Of a stretch of DNA of 64,000 bases, positions 45,801-57,450 are shown one piece after another (the first letter of the stretch is position 1; each line of letters opens with the position of its first letter). The notes under the pieces were generated by a model. That model did not search any database, had not been told where the DNA came from, and saw only the letters and a list, made by a program, of their open reading frames with translations. The DNA comes from Owenia fusiformis (lineage: Eukaryota; Annelida; Polychaeta; Sabellida; Oweniidae). A program made the translations under genes and the position numbers. The stretch is taken from the NCBI GenBank assembly GCA_903813345.2, contig CAIIXF020000010.1, positions 15,127,181-15,191,180 of the forward strand, read 5' to 3'.

Positions 45801-48800
45801 CAAAGGTTATGGAGAGATCATATTTGAAATGATCATTTAGTAAAGACATGAATATTTTTCAGTATCATTCATAACTAAAAGTTAAAATTATCTGATATAT
45901 CAACAATGTTTTGTGACTAAAACTTCCAGATATCCAATGAATTTATCCAGTTTCACTTTTAAAACTTCTTGTGTGAGAGAAAAAAGTAAGAAAATCCCTG
46001 TTGTACACAGTCATCCTTAGTGGTCCTAAACAAAGAAAAGCTCTCTGCAATTAGTGTGTCGGATTAAAAATCCATCATTAAAACAGTATATAAGTTGTAT
46101 GTACATGGTGTCCCAATTGTACTGAGATAAACATGGAAGAATTCTGTGAGTGATAAAGGAATATTCTTGAAATTAAGTCATCTGACAGACAATTTAATTA
46201 TCATAAACATCTGAAAGGTTTTCCAGTGGTAACTTTATTTAGTGTTACAGAAAAGCTTGTTTTCGCACCACCTCCCATATTTCACTGTTGTACCTAGACA
46301 AACATGTAATAATTCTGCAAGTGATGCAGGAATATTCCAGTCATTTGACAGACAATTTGATAAGCATAGATATCTGAAAATTTCATCAGTAACTCTACAT
46401 AAATATAGTTTTAGAGTCAAAATTGTCTTTTTACCATTACCCATTTTTCCATCTTTGGAATTGCATCACTTCTGCGTCCATCATAAAGGATGTTTTAGAC
46501 CATGTCATCTAAAATAGCAGTTTTCTAAGGAAGTAATCTACATTTTTCTATGAATTTTAACTACTAATTTGAAAATTAATTTTCTTTATAGTGTGAAATT
46601 TCCAGCTTTTTCAATGAAGAAAAAAGAGTTATTCCCACCTCATTTGGGTACAATTTTGGGACACCTTGTAGATGTACTGTTTAGAGTACTACAATAAGAT
46701 TATGTACTTGACAAAGAGCCCCAGACATTCTCCAAAAGAACAAGCCTTTCTCAAGATAAACATGTTGAATGTGTATATATTGAATGAAATCAGTGGCGAT
46801 GTCAACGCTGTTAGTCTGACAGTCATCGTCAGTGTATCTTGGCCGTTCAATTTTAAAATGAGTTGAATACCATAGATTTATTTTAAATGTTTATTTTTAA
46901 ATAACATGAATATCTGTTTCAAATGGGCTTATTAGCCTTTTGGAGCTTATTGCCAAGACATAGACATAATATATGGACAAGTTCATTTAGTCAGTTAGTA
47001 GTCTACCGAGTTTTATATCAGTTTAAATGAAAACAAGAATTTTGTATACATTTACATGATGTTAAAAACACTGCTGCAGCCACATTTTGTACCTAGAAAA
47101 CAGTATAAATAGTACTGTCTGACTGATATATAAATACCAGAGCAAATTTATTTTCAGCAAGGAAGATGAAAACTTCTACAGCAAGAAGAATGCAGCAGAC
47201 AAGGATCTAGAGAGTGGATGTGCTGTAAGTGAAGCAAGTGATTCAATTTGTTGATTTAAAACTTAAATCCAGCCATGAATTTTAAAGTGTATTGCAAAGA
47301 GCTTTTTAAGGTCTATAAACAGATGTTTCAAGCTTGTTTTCTTCCAATTTTACACCGTGCAAAACATCATTATTACCTATGTTTCATTGCAAATAAACAC
47401 CCATGTCACATTTCAGATAATAATCCTATTTTAATAGAAATGCATGGGTAATCCACATCAGGCAGACCACACTGCCAGAGTAACAAATTATAGCTTTACA
47501 GGAGACATTGACCAATAAAAATGACCTTAATCCTGACCTTTCATTGTTGACCTACATAACTGATATTTGTCCTGTGGACTCTCTTGAACCATGCCAGTTC
47601 ATCAACTTCAAATGCAGACTTACATCTTGGATTTTCTGTTACAGCGAAGTGTTAGACAGACATGTGAGGTTATTGGACAGTTCTTGCATGACCTACTTGG
47701 AGGGGAAATAAAAACTGCCTCATCTGCAGTGTAAGTATCATCTGCATTTTTTAAAATGATAAAATGAGCCTACATGTACATGGATTTTGTAAAATGCGCC
47801 TGAGATATTTCAGGCTTGTCTATCTTGTCAGATTTTATGGCACTACCAGAAGTGATAACATATTATTGTCTCCAATTTTTTGTGGATGGTGTTTGATGCT
47901 TGGTGTCCAGCGTTCGGTATCTGTAACAAATAACAAGTGATGACATTTTGCATGCCTTGTTAGGTTTGCTTCTGACCTGTATGAGAGCATTCCATTATTT
48001 AAAATGACGTTCTGCTTGCTTCTCATTTGAAAATAACATTTTTTATTCTACTCATGCTTTTTACATGTACTAGCGTAAGTGATCTGTATGATTTACTCAT
48101 ATTCAGCACAATTCTTTAAAACATGATGGCCAAATGAATTTTCTTTTGGATAAACATAGTCATTGAAATGTTTTGCTAATGGAAAACCATTTGAAACTGT
48201 AAGTTATATATCAGGTTGTTTATTTTCTTGTAGAAATGACCGTAAAGAACGCCTATGGACTAGCACCGAGCGAATTGCCTCAGAATACCCAGCCAATCAA
48301 ATCCTTGTGTCCTTAATCAATAATACCCAGGACGCAAATTTGAGAATACGAGAAAAGACAGAAAGCATCAATATAAAACAAGATGCTGAAAAACTGAGGT
48401 AACTTAAACTGTGTAACAACATCTATCCTATTATGTCACCACCAAAAGTGGTGACATATTGTTATGGTCTCCGTTTTTTTGTTCTTAATATATGTGATAG
48501 TCCCTGTTGAAGTTTTGAAACATTGGGTGATTCCATAGACTTCCAATGTGAGCAAAATATAATTGAATAACTTTCAAGTTGAATTTGAAAAGCTACATTA
48601 GTACTAGATATAATTTAGATGGTTCATTCCTATTTTTGATTTCATAGGTATAAAGCACTTGCTCAACTAGCAAAAACTTGTGACAAGTAGGAAACTAAGC
48701 ATTTAGAGATGCAATAACTTGTCTTGATTAACTTTGTGGATGATTTCTAGGTTTAAATATGAGACAAATGGTAGACTGACGGATCTCTCTACCCCACCAA

Positions 48801-51800
48801 ACTTTGAACACAGTCTGAGTCGACTGCTAGAAGATTGTCAGTTGAGTCATATAAACAGATTTGTGGAGACAGAAAAATTGAAAAATGGAGCATGGAAAGT
48901 GACAAAATCTCTAGAATCTGTGAAGATGCAGATTGAGCAACAGCTTAGTAAGATGTACATTCAAGATCCAGGTGCCCTAGAGCTAGCAAGGTAATAAATA
49001 CATGTAGCATTATTTTGCATGGATAGGTGGAATCTTCATATTGATGTTAATAGTTCATAAATGGACTTATGTACACATGTCGTGTCTTAAAACTATATTT
49101 GATAGTCAGTCCATTGGTATACTTCAACCTTTTCTGCATTTTGTCTATTTTTAGTACATGGAAAAAACTTGTTTCCTGACTAATTTGATAGCTTTGGAAT
49201 ACTGTTGCAAGGTGGAAAAAAAAGAATAAGTCAAAATCAATTACTGGTACTTGAGTGAAAAATACAGACTATAGTATTCTCAAATGTATCATTTTCAACC
49301 AAAGGATTTCACAGTTGTCCTTGGTTCTGAAGAGCCAGTGTCATTTCTTTGGTAGCTACATTGTTTCATCACTTTATCTTTAGGAAGATACTGCAGTTAG
49401 AATTTGATATGGTGGAGAGAAAGACGATTTTGAGACACCTAGAGTCATCTTCATTGTTGTATCGTGAACAAATCGCCATAGCAACCAAACAACAAGAAAT
49501 TCTGCTGTCCAAGTTTCAGCGTATTCAGGACTTCAAGAAACTGGCCGTGAGTATAAGAAACAATAACTAATGAAAGAGATGCTAAGTTGATTTTTTTCTT
49601 CTGTAAATCATGATTTGAACATGAGAGCATTAACACTGTTCTACAGCTGGATGACTCTTACTGCAGTTAGCGTCATTCAAGGCGGTTGCCGACATTCTTT
49701 CGTTTTCGACAAACATCTGATTTCAGCATCTGATTTCCAAAAGTTTTGCCATGCAAACGAATAAAACTACAACTGTAAACAACCACAGATGAATGCTCTA
49801 ACAACCGCATATGAGTGAATTTGAAGGAAAACAGCTTCACTTAGAATGACTCTAACTGAAGTTGATGATCTATGTCATCATTACGTCATCATCGAAACTT
49901 TTGGAATCAAGATTCAACATTGTTTAGTTGAAATCGGAGGTTTGTCGAAAACGAAAGAATTTTGGCCACCATCTTGAATAACACTAACTGCAGTTAGAGT
50001 CATCCAGCTGTGGAACAGTGATAAACTGCAAACAAATGAACAACTTAAGGTAAGAGTTGATTTTTGTTTGATTTGATGCACTTTAAACTTAATGACTGAA
50101 CAAAATCAAAACATCTAAAGCTATTTTGTTTTTTATTTTTTCAATGGGTTTTTGACTTTCAATTCCAATCTACTGCTGTCCTGAAATATTTTCATCATTT
50201 TGCAAATCAGTTTGACAGTCCTGGGATCTGAATGTCCATAGAATATTGATAGTTGAGAGTTAGCTTAGTATTCCTTGGTGACACAGACACCCTTGTATTC
50301 ATCAAAGACAAGTGATTTAGGGCAAGGACGGGCAAGGGCCTTTCCAGCCTCATCACACTGCCAGAAACAGGTGTCGTCAGAGTGCTTGAAGTGGAATTTC
50401 TGGGAAGGGCCCTGGTATGTGTTGTATCTGTTGTAGCTGTTGTATCCGTAGCTTGGCTGGGCAGCATGTGTCTCAGCTGGGTAGTAGCTCTTGGGGCATG
50501 TGAAGTAGCTGCTGTATGTGGTGGCACATTTTCTGCATGAGTTGTACATGTAGGATCCATATCCGTAGCTGTTGCAGTGGCTGTAGCTCTTGGTCTCGTA
50601 TGTGTTGTAGCTTGGGGCTTCGTAGCTGTTGTAGCTTGGGGCTTTGTAGCTGTCATGGCTGTTGTAGCTTGGGGCTTCATAGCTGTCATGGCTGTTGTAG
50701 CTTGGGGCTTCGTAGCTGTTGTAGCTTGGGGCTTTGTAGCTGTCATGGCTGTTGTAGCTTGGGGCTTCATAGCTGTCATGGCTGTTGTCGCTTGGGGCTT
50801 TGTAGCTGTCATGGCTGTCGTAGCTTGGGGCCTTGTAGCTGTCATAGCTATCATAGCTTGGGGCTTTGTAGGATTCCTCATATTTGGGTGCATATGCTGT
50901 GCTGGAAATAAAATGATCTACTGTTTCAAAAAACATGTTAAGGATACATTTTCAGTCGACTACTTAATTATCGTAATAAGATTTCTTTGATATTGAAGAA
51001 GCAGAGAAAATAGAGAAATTCCACAAAGTGATTTGTTGTATTGTTTTGTAAATCTGAATGAATCAAGACGGAATTGCCATTTAATTAATTAGAAACAATA
51101 TGCCAATAAGCATAAACTACTGTATATTGAAACATAACCATGCATACAATATCATATTTTCATATTCTAAATTTTCTCATTTTTAAACAAAATAATTTCC
51201 ATAATATGGTTGAAAATAGTTGCAACCATTTTGGTTAAATGCAACTGAAACAATCAATGGTGTTGTAATGGTTGCAATGATATGCAACCAAAGTTTTCAA
51301 CCAAATTTTAATAGTTGATATGTAATGGTTGGAAACATTTCAAATGGTTGCAGTAATGTCACACAAGGATTTTTAATGGTTACGCAAGGGTTTTAACGGT
51401 TGAAATTTGGAAAAAATTGTTGCTTTTTCTAAGGGAAATGCCCTTCAAAAAATGGCTTTATGAAGCTAAAATTAGAAGTATAGGGTACTAAAAATTGCAA
51501 TCAACATTCATGACTTTTTACATTTTTGTCATTTGCCATATTGAACATTAAATATAAGATTTTAAAGATTTCCCATGCCATATCAAAATGTCAAGCTTTA
51601 TATGATTTTCCAAATCTAGTAAAGTACTACGCACTTACAAATAGTTTTTATAAGTTACTAAACATCAATTCATTTATTTTTTGAACTGTGAGCACAAACC
51701 AGCTTCTTACTGCGTATCCCTTGTTTATTTATTTTAATTTCAAGAAATGTGACTTTAAATTGACATCTGAGATACTCTGGATCCCTTGATGTACAGAATT

Positions 51801-54800
51801 CATTTGATTTCAAGTAAAACTACTCACGTGGCATAATCGCTGGCCACGGCCATAGCGACGCATCCTACGAACACTGCAAGTACGGTGTGCATGTTGTATG
51901 TCTGTGTATCTGTAAAGAGCTACTGAGAGACTGAGGAGCAGAACAATTGAGGCCACTTTTATAGTCTCAACACAATCCCATACACACAGATGTGCCAAAG
52001 GGTGCAACCTTGATATGTTATAAGATATTAATAAATTACACTAATGAATTGAAATGTTATATAATACCTTCGTGAACCAATCAAAAGATAATGTTCTGCA
52101 CCAGGTTTTGATAAATTGAATTAAAATTGAGGTACGGAAATGATTAGATCTGTTTTAATTAAACATGCTCATTTCTTTTCCAATTGACTCCCACTTTAAC
52201 TGATTGATTTAACAAACAGGTGGCTCAGTGATGAGCTTCCATGGTTGTATGGATTACAAGAGGAATGCAAAAGACAAGAATCTAAATGCGCTGTTAGCCC
52301 AGGGGAGGCACTGGTCAACCTTTTGTACAGGGGGGGTGCCGCTGAGATTCAAATATCTACCCACATCTAGGGATTTTTCTCTAAAAATGGACCCACATCC
52401 AGGGGTTTTCTTTCAAAAATAGACCCACTTCTAGCAATTTTTTCAAACACTACCCCCGGGGGGGGTTCACTGTATATAAACCTTGACGGGGATCCTCGGC
52501 GCACATGGGGTACCTTTTTTTGACATTTGGTATGGCAATGGACCCACATTTTAGGATGTGGTATGAGAATGCCCCCTCATTATGACTTTTGAGGGATGGA
52601 AATGGTCAGATTTTTCAACTTTCTGGTTTGAGAATGGTCATGGAAAATATGTTACCTCACAATTATGGTATGGAATTGGTCTAGTAGTCACACATATCCT
52701 AACTTCTTCAGTTTGAATAAATAGCTTTTTTCCCAGGAAATATTCTACTTTGGACCATTGGTATGGCATTTGTCCTATATTTTGACATTTGGTATGGCAT
52801 TGGTTTCATATTTGGGCATTTGGTATGGCTTTTGGGCACTATATCGGTTGGTATGGGAACACATCCAAATTTGACATTTTGGTATGGGAATATATTGATA
52901 TCTGAGGGTTCAGCCTAGGACCCCCGCCAAATTTTGTACACAGTAAACCCCCCGGGACTATACCTAGTTATAGGATTTTCAAAAAGTAGACCTAGTTCTA
53001 GGGATTTTTTCATCAAAATGGGATTTTTATTTTTTATCTTTAGCCACCCGTATATGGGAGCTATTTCAAACAGGGAGAAAGTCAATTGAAGATGAACTCA
53101 GACAAGGATGACCAAAAGCTGTAACTTCCCATAGTCAGATTGATGCAATAAAAGAAATATTGGATGAATTCCTATCAGAAAAATATATAAGATATTTTGT
53201 AATCATAACAATGATTTGTAATTTTCACAACTTCTCATGTTTTTTATCCTAGGCATTTAGCAATTTCTATCAATCTTTGATGGTTTAAAAAGGAGTTTAT
53301 AATGGTCTTATAATCCATATAGGAGGAAATTACAGGGTGTCAAAAAACAACGGCACCCCCCTCTACAGCAAACAGTACTTATTATTACATGGTGTGTCAT
53401 ATCTCATTTTAAAGACAATTTAATTCTGGAGTTACCTGAGAAATTTCAGCTTTATATCATATAATTTTACAGATTTACAGCTGATTCTTAGTAGTTGGTA
53501 CGACCACCAGTTGCTGCTCAAACAGCAGCTTATCTGGACGGATATGATTTCAATGAAAATTCAGATAAATGTGTAGCATTGCATAATCCTCTAAGCACTT
53601 TCCTCAAATTGTTCAGAAATACATCCTCACTGTATCTTTTTTCAAGAGGCTCTTCGTCCATCAGTTCCTATACCCTGTTTTACAGAACTGAACCCATATG
53701 TTTAGTGCAGTTGAAATCTGAGTTCATTCTTTCATATTCCACTTTCTGAAGATTTGACCTTTAACCAGTAACAGAACAGCAAATAAAGTACCAAAGTAGC
53801 AAACTTAAAAACAATGTAGCTTTTTTAATATAAAGTTTTATTAAATGAAATGAAGAGTAACTCCAGAATTAAATTATCTTTCAAATGATGTATGACACAA
53901 TATGGAACATTCAGGACTTTTTGCTGAAGAGGGGGGTGCCGTTGTTTTTTGACACCCTGTATGTAGAAATTACAGGTTAACAAGCAGGACCTGTACAGTT
54001 TGGGGATTATATAGAAAGGCTGGGACACTTCTAGTGTAAACTTAATGAAAGAAACATAAAACTTATAATTTGTGTATGATTTCAGGATAACAAGCAAAAT
54101 CTGATTCGAGTACTGGTCAAGCACAACACCAACTCTAAAGATAGACTCACCGACCAGAAGGCAGAGGTATGAAATCTAAGATTTTCAAATTGTATCAAAA
54201 TTATTTTTTTAGATTTGATTTTTAAGAATAATCTTTGGACACCCATTTCATTTTATATAAATGAAGTCATTATTTGATGAATTTTATATAATTTCCCTCA
54301 CAAATAAATAAATCATACTAGTAATTACCATTACTTTTGGTACACCCTGTACTTCAGATTCTAGAGTATGTGCATAAGTCTCTGAGTGGCCACCATGCTG
54401 AGACAACTGCCACCGTGTCCCAGCTACATGATGGTGCCTCACAGGAGTTAGAGCTGTTTGCCTCAGTGGCTCTACCATACCTCATGTACACATTGCTTGA
54501 GAGGTGAGAATTTAAGATATTAGGCCACATGATAGATTTGCTTATGTATGAAATGTACAAACTCTTAAGATCAGAGCCTTGAAAGATTTCACAAGATTTA
54601 TTTCCGTGTTTCATATCTTTTATTGACTTTTACAAGATCATGAAATTAACTATTTTGAAATGTACATCACCAGATTAGATTGACTAAGAGGCCTTTTCAA
54701 AAGACTGAATTCCAAGGTATATTTTCTTGGGGAATGCACCCATGTAAGTTGGAATGTTGTTTTTTCAGTGGTCAGAAGAAAGCAGTACTAGATATGTCAA

Positions 54801-56641
54801 TCCACAGACTGGCTAACTCTCCCTACACTCCAGGCAGTGCCACAATACAGAGGATACTACAGAAATTAGAGTTTCCAATCTACAAGGTAAACTACAGTAT
54901 AGACACCCAGTCTATGACAAATTGTAAACAATATCCAACTGAAATAAACCCTTGCCTAAGACTCACTTCAATTCAGAACTATAGTTATGATAAAATGTGT
55001 GTTATTTCTTTATTTTCATTTATAGTATTATTTAATATTTATATATATTTATATATTATTATTATATTACAAACATTGTACAAAGCCTAGGCCTGGGCTC
55101 ACAATTGGACAACACAAAATACACTCGGTTTTGCACTTTTTCAAAGTGCTTTATTGTCCTCGTCTTGGCGGGCAGACATCACAGAAATCTAGGAAAACCA
55201 CTTAGCCATTCAACTTTAAATCTTTACAGATGCAAGAGCAGACTGCCAAGATCCGATTAGGTTTAAGGCATGCTCCGTGAATTACATGGCACCCATTTTG
55301 CTCTTTAGATTGCAATATTTATCACTGTGTGTCTCATTGTTATTGTTATATGTTGTAGTCTCCCGAGTGTATGTTGTCTCAAGCCATCAAGTTGAAATGG
55401 GAGGTAGACGAGATAGAACAACTACTGGTATCTCATAGCAACATGGCTGCAACTGTTGCCAACAGAGATGAAGATACACTGTCTACTGTAAAACGTGTCA
55501 CCAGTGAGTTTTTTGGATTGAAATGTACATTTCTATAATGTGTAATTGATTTAAATGCTTTATATGTCCAACCAAGAAATGGAAGTGGTGGAACATATTG
55601 TTATATCCTTCATTGCTATAGTCTCCAATTTTTGTGGATGGCATTTTGCATGTTAATGCCTTGTTGGGTATGTTGGCATTTTGGAGTTTGGTAAACAAAT
55701 ATTTTATTAAAACATGTATAATGTAATATTTGTCTTAAATGATGTCATACCATGGACATTTAATAGATTGAAGCCCATGGTCATGCTAATTACTAAATTC
55801 ATATTGTAGGGCTTTGTGAAAAGGTTAAAGAGAAAGATTCTGCCACCTTGACTGAAGTTATGCCCTTATTGAAATCAAGACTAGAGAGGACTACAAAGTC
55901 ACTTGAGAAGTGTGTTGCTATGGAAACTAAAGTTGATCACTGGTAAGATAATTTTACTTTTGTTAAATAAGTGGGAGATGAGGATTTAGTTAGATGGACA
56001 ATTGGTCAGAACACAGCTTGGATAAGAATGTTCCCATTGAAAGGTATTCACTATTCAGATATACTGTGTTTAAAAAACAGTTCTTAAAATATCAATTACC
56101 AAGATGCCAGTAAGTAGTTATCAGTTTCACCACCAGGTGTCTAATTTGGCATGACAGGTATTGAAAAAGTTCAACTAATTTGAATAATGAATCTATTAAG
56201 GAGATCAATTATTTTTATCTAACCTTTTGAGTTTGATAATTAAAATATGTTTAGTAAAAGAAATTATTATCTGTTCAATACAAGAAAAGGATCAATTTTT
56301 ATGATTCTATAACAGAAATATATAACATTCTATCACATGATATAGAAACTTAATTTCTATATCATGTAATTTTGTATTTAGATTTTAGATTGAATGATTA
56401 AAATGAGGATTATTTCTATATAAATCTAATCCATTCAACCACAAAATGGCACTAAAAACTTAAGTCTTTTGGATGGGAGTGTTATATCAAATGTCCTTGT
56501 GGTCTTTGCAGGTGGGAGCAGCCAGGGCAAGATGTGACACCCTGGGTGAAGGTAGATAATATGACCCTACAACAGTGGAAGGACCAGTGGACTGTAACCC
56601 TTACTAAGCTGCGCCAGTTGCAGATGCAAAAGACTAAGTAG
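39854..56641 (+). CDS. HAUS5: HAUS5, augmin-like complex subunit 5, 16 coding exons
   Basis: Exons: 39854-39987, 40354-40416, 40657-40689, 41239-41423, 41688-41847, 47158-47224, 47645-47730, 48234-48398, 48751-48990, 49384-49546, 54086-54166, 54358-54503, 54769-54886, 55359-55503, 55810-55942, 56512-56641. They join in phase to 682 residues (human HAUS5 is 633). Family hallmarks are WSLEEM at the start, MVDIWEYIINHVRSKQTVK, repeated charged coiled-coil segments, and the C-terminal WWEQPGQDVTPW...LQQWKDQW...LRQLQ. HAUS5 is part of the eight-subunit augmin complex that recruits gamma-tubulin to spindle microtubules for branching nucleation. Introns 5 (5.3 kb) and 10 (4.5 kb) each hold a complete secreted-protein gene. 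The exon 3 donor (GTATCC) and exon 4 acceptor are the weakest junctions. Confidence 0.93.
41848..43680. other. HAUS5 intron 5, 5' part
   Basis: AT-rich intron sequence before the nested gene's promoter. No other gene or obvious element is seen. Confidence 0.4.
43681..43688 (+). promoter_or_regulatory. TATA box of nested secreted gene 1
   Basis: TATAAAAG lies 71 bp upstream of the start codon. It is followed at about +30 by 'tcctcagtctctcagtagctc', a plausible start region. The block from about 43645 to the ATG is nearly identical to the promoter of the inverted paralogue at 51.9 kb. Confidence 0.75.
43752..45047 (+). CDS. Secreted Tyr-rich repeat protein with chitin-binding-like C-terminus, nested gene 1
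   Basis: Exon 1 (43752-43816) encodes the signal peptide MQTVLAVFIGCVAMAVASEY. Exon 2 (44360-45047) encodes the mature protein; the total is about 250 residues. Nine 11-residue repeats of the form SYxAPSYNSHD (x is K or E) occupy roughly residues 40-145. A Tyr/Ser/Cys-rich linker with CRKC follows, and the end carries CFWQCDEAGKALARPCPKSL then VFDEYKGVC, the Cys and aromatic pattern of the C-terminal half of a chitin-binding type-2 domain. A secreted structural or matrix protein is likely; mineralised, cuticle-like or adhesive matrix are all possible. It sits inside intron 5 of HAUS5 on the same strand with its own TATA promoter and AATAAA at 45175. The tissue and role are not known from sequence. 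Confidence 0.88.
44425..44715 (+). repeat. 33-bp coding tandem repeat in nested gene 1
   Basis: The unit 'agctacaacagccatgacag' plus 13 bases (ctacaaagcccca) is repeated nine times with few changes. All three plus frames and two minus frames stay open through it, giving long false frames of 139-233 codons. Confidence 0.9.
45175..45180 (+). terminator. Polyadenylation signal of nested gene 1
   Basis: AATAAA 128 bp after the stop codon, followed by a T-rich stretch (cttgtttttctggtgttatt). A typical animal mRNA 3' end. Confidence 0.6.
46102..46670. mobile_element. TA-flanked MITE in HAUS5 intron 5
   Basis: The left end TACATGGTGTCCCAATTGTAC pairs with the right end 'gtacaattttgggacaccttgta' as terminal inverted repeats with TA at the edges. 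This is the Tc1/mariner-like style also seen at 19158 and 53331. Inside, a block of about 150 bp starting near 46139 ('aattctgtgagtgat') recurs diverged near 46310. No transposase is visible. Confidence 0.65.
47845..47965. repeat. Dispersed 'atgtcacca/tggtgacat' repeat, HAUS5 intron 7
   Basis: 'gataacatattattgtctccaattttttgtggatgg' and 'gtgatgacattttgcatgcc' match parts of copies at 55580-55690 and 57340-57450. The complement matches 11010-11140 and 24070-24165. A fragment also occurs at 48430-48475. Confidence 0.55.
49634..50020. mobile_element. 387-bp foldback MITE in HAUS5 intron 10
   Basis: The left arm CACTGTTCTACAGCTGGATG and the right arm ending 'catccagctgtggaacagtg' are inverted repeats. 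They extend through 'actgcagttag' and 'tcgttttcgacaaac' on each side. It begins 88 bp after HAUS5 exon 10. No coding sequence and no unambiguous target duplication. Confidence 0.75.
50265..51892 (-). CDS. Secreted Tyr-rich repeat protein with chitin-binding-like C-terminus, nested gene 2
   Basis: Minus-strand exons 51892-51828 (signal peptide MHTVLAVFVGCVAMAVASDY) and 50901-50265 join in the same phase as nested gene 1; the total is about 233 residues. The repeat region mixes full 11-residue units (SYKAPSYNSHD) with shortened 8-residue units (SYKAPSYN). The C-terminal part, from the SHCNSYGYG linker to VCVTKEY, is almost identical to gene 1, including CFWQC and the later Cys pair. It lies in intron 10 of HAUS5, antisense to the host. 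With gene 1 it forms an inverted duplicate pair about 5 kb apart. A candidate AATAAA on the minus strand lies at 50137-50132. Function is as for gene 1 and equally unproved. Confidence 0.88.
50590..50880 (-). repeat. 33-bp and 24-bp coding tandem repeats in nested gene 2
   Basis: The same unit as in nested gene 1 on the opposite strand. Here several units lack nine bases ('agccatgac'), giving 24-bp steps. All changes keep the reading frame. Confidence 0.85.
51956..51963 (-). promoter_or_regulatory. TATA box of nested secreted gene 2
   Basis: TATAAAAG on the minus strand, about 64-71 bp before the start codon. Its flanks ('ggcacatctgtgtgta', 'ctcctcagtctctcagtagctc', 'acagatacacagacat') match the gene 1 promoter nearly base for base. 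Confidence 0.75.
52290..52980. repeat. Interspersed repeat copy 2 in HAUS5 intron 10
   Basis: 52465-52945 matches the SMG9 intron 1 copy (29560-30230), including 'atcctcggcgcacatggggtacc' and repeated 'catttggtatggc' steps. Flanking 'acccacatctaggg', 'acccacatccaggg' and 'acccacttctagc' steps suggest an extended element bounded by G-rich 'ggggggttcactgta' and 'agtaaacccccc'. Confidence 0.7.
53055..53190 (+). pseudogene. Decayed mariner-type transposase fragment
   Basis: In frame from 53055 the sequence reads WELFQTGRKSIEDELRQG, a stop, then PKAVTSHSQIDAIKEILDE. This resembles the linker between the two helix-turn-helix motifs of mariner transposases (F..GR.S.EDE.R.GRP). The internal TGA sits where an Arg codon CGA is expected, a likely CpG decay. 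It is a short relic in HAUS5 intron 10, with no catalytic domain visible. Confidence 0.6.
53331..53961. mobile_element. Mariner-type MITE with perfect 34-bp terminal inverted repeats
   Basis: The left end TACAGGGTGTCAAAAAACAA and the right end are exact reverse complements for 34 bp, including the TA at each edge. Weaker pairing then continues for about 90 bp more ('tttaattctggagttac' on both arms). It lies between the transposase relic and HAUS5 exon 11. Related single ends occur at 13588 and near 54343 ('tacaccctgta'). Confidence 0.85.
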
Positions 56642-56649
56642 TCTGCGGA

Positions 56650-56845
56650 GATACAAAATGGGGAACTACCAGTCAAAGAGCAAGTGTTATTTATGGACTC
56701 GTTCTATCTAATAGAGCACCATTGGACTGTGATCTTAAATTGATACTGCAAAATGGGGAATTATCAGTCAAAGAGCAAGTGTTATGTATTCATATATGGA
56801 TTCATTCTATCTAATAGAGCACCATTGAACTGTGACTGAAATGTT
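56650..56845. repeat. Direct duplication of about 95 bp in the HAUS5 3'-UTR
   Basis: 'caaaatggggaa.ta.cagtcaaagagcaagtgttat' through 'tctaatagagcaccattg.actgtga' occurs at about 56654 and again at about 56749. It starts just after the HAUS5 stop, so it duplicates 3'-UTR sequence. Confidence 0.85.
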
Positions 56846-57389
56846 ACATCAAAAAAATTCTAAAGTGACTATAATATTCTGGAATGGTCAGATATTAGTG
56901 GAATATATTTGTAGATCAAAGGACACAGCACTCTATCAAAGTAAAATGTTTCAGTTACTCTTATAGGTTGTATATAGAAAATTGTGTGAGGGCCAATATA
57001 GTTGAAAGACTCTGATTTGAATTTGTTGATGATCATGTGATAGATGATTAAGTGATAGATGATTAAGATGCTGCTGTTCAGCTTGATTTATTATGAAATC
57101 CATATCAAAGAGATTGTTAGACTTTACATTGCAGGTTGAACATTCAAAATTAGAAGTTCATGTATTCCCAAATTACTTTTTTTTAACCAATCAGTCGTCA
57201 GAATTATCAAGTTTTAATCATTGTAGCCTAGTGTACACTATATCAATCATGTATTGTGGTGTCATCTCCTGAAATGTTAATTAAATCTTTTTGACTTGGA
57301 GATCTCGACCCGGAGTTTGCTGCATTTTATTCTTTGTGAACAGTGCTCATCAGTTGTTGTTTGGTGGTCGCCATATGATTGTTGGTTTT

Positions 57390-57450
57390 CAGTGGCTTTA
57401 ACAAATGGCACGTGGTGACATTTTGCATGTTAATGCCTTGTTTAAGAACT
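57390..57450. repeat. Dispersed 'gtggtgacattttgcatg' repeat
   Basis: 'taacaaatggcacgtggtgacattttgcatgttaatgccttgtt' matches segments near 47920-47965 and 55630-55665, and the complement matches 11015-11050 and 24065-24090. It lies in the HAUS5 3'-UTR region. Confidence 0.55.
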
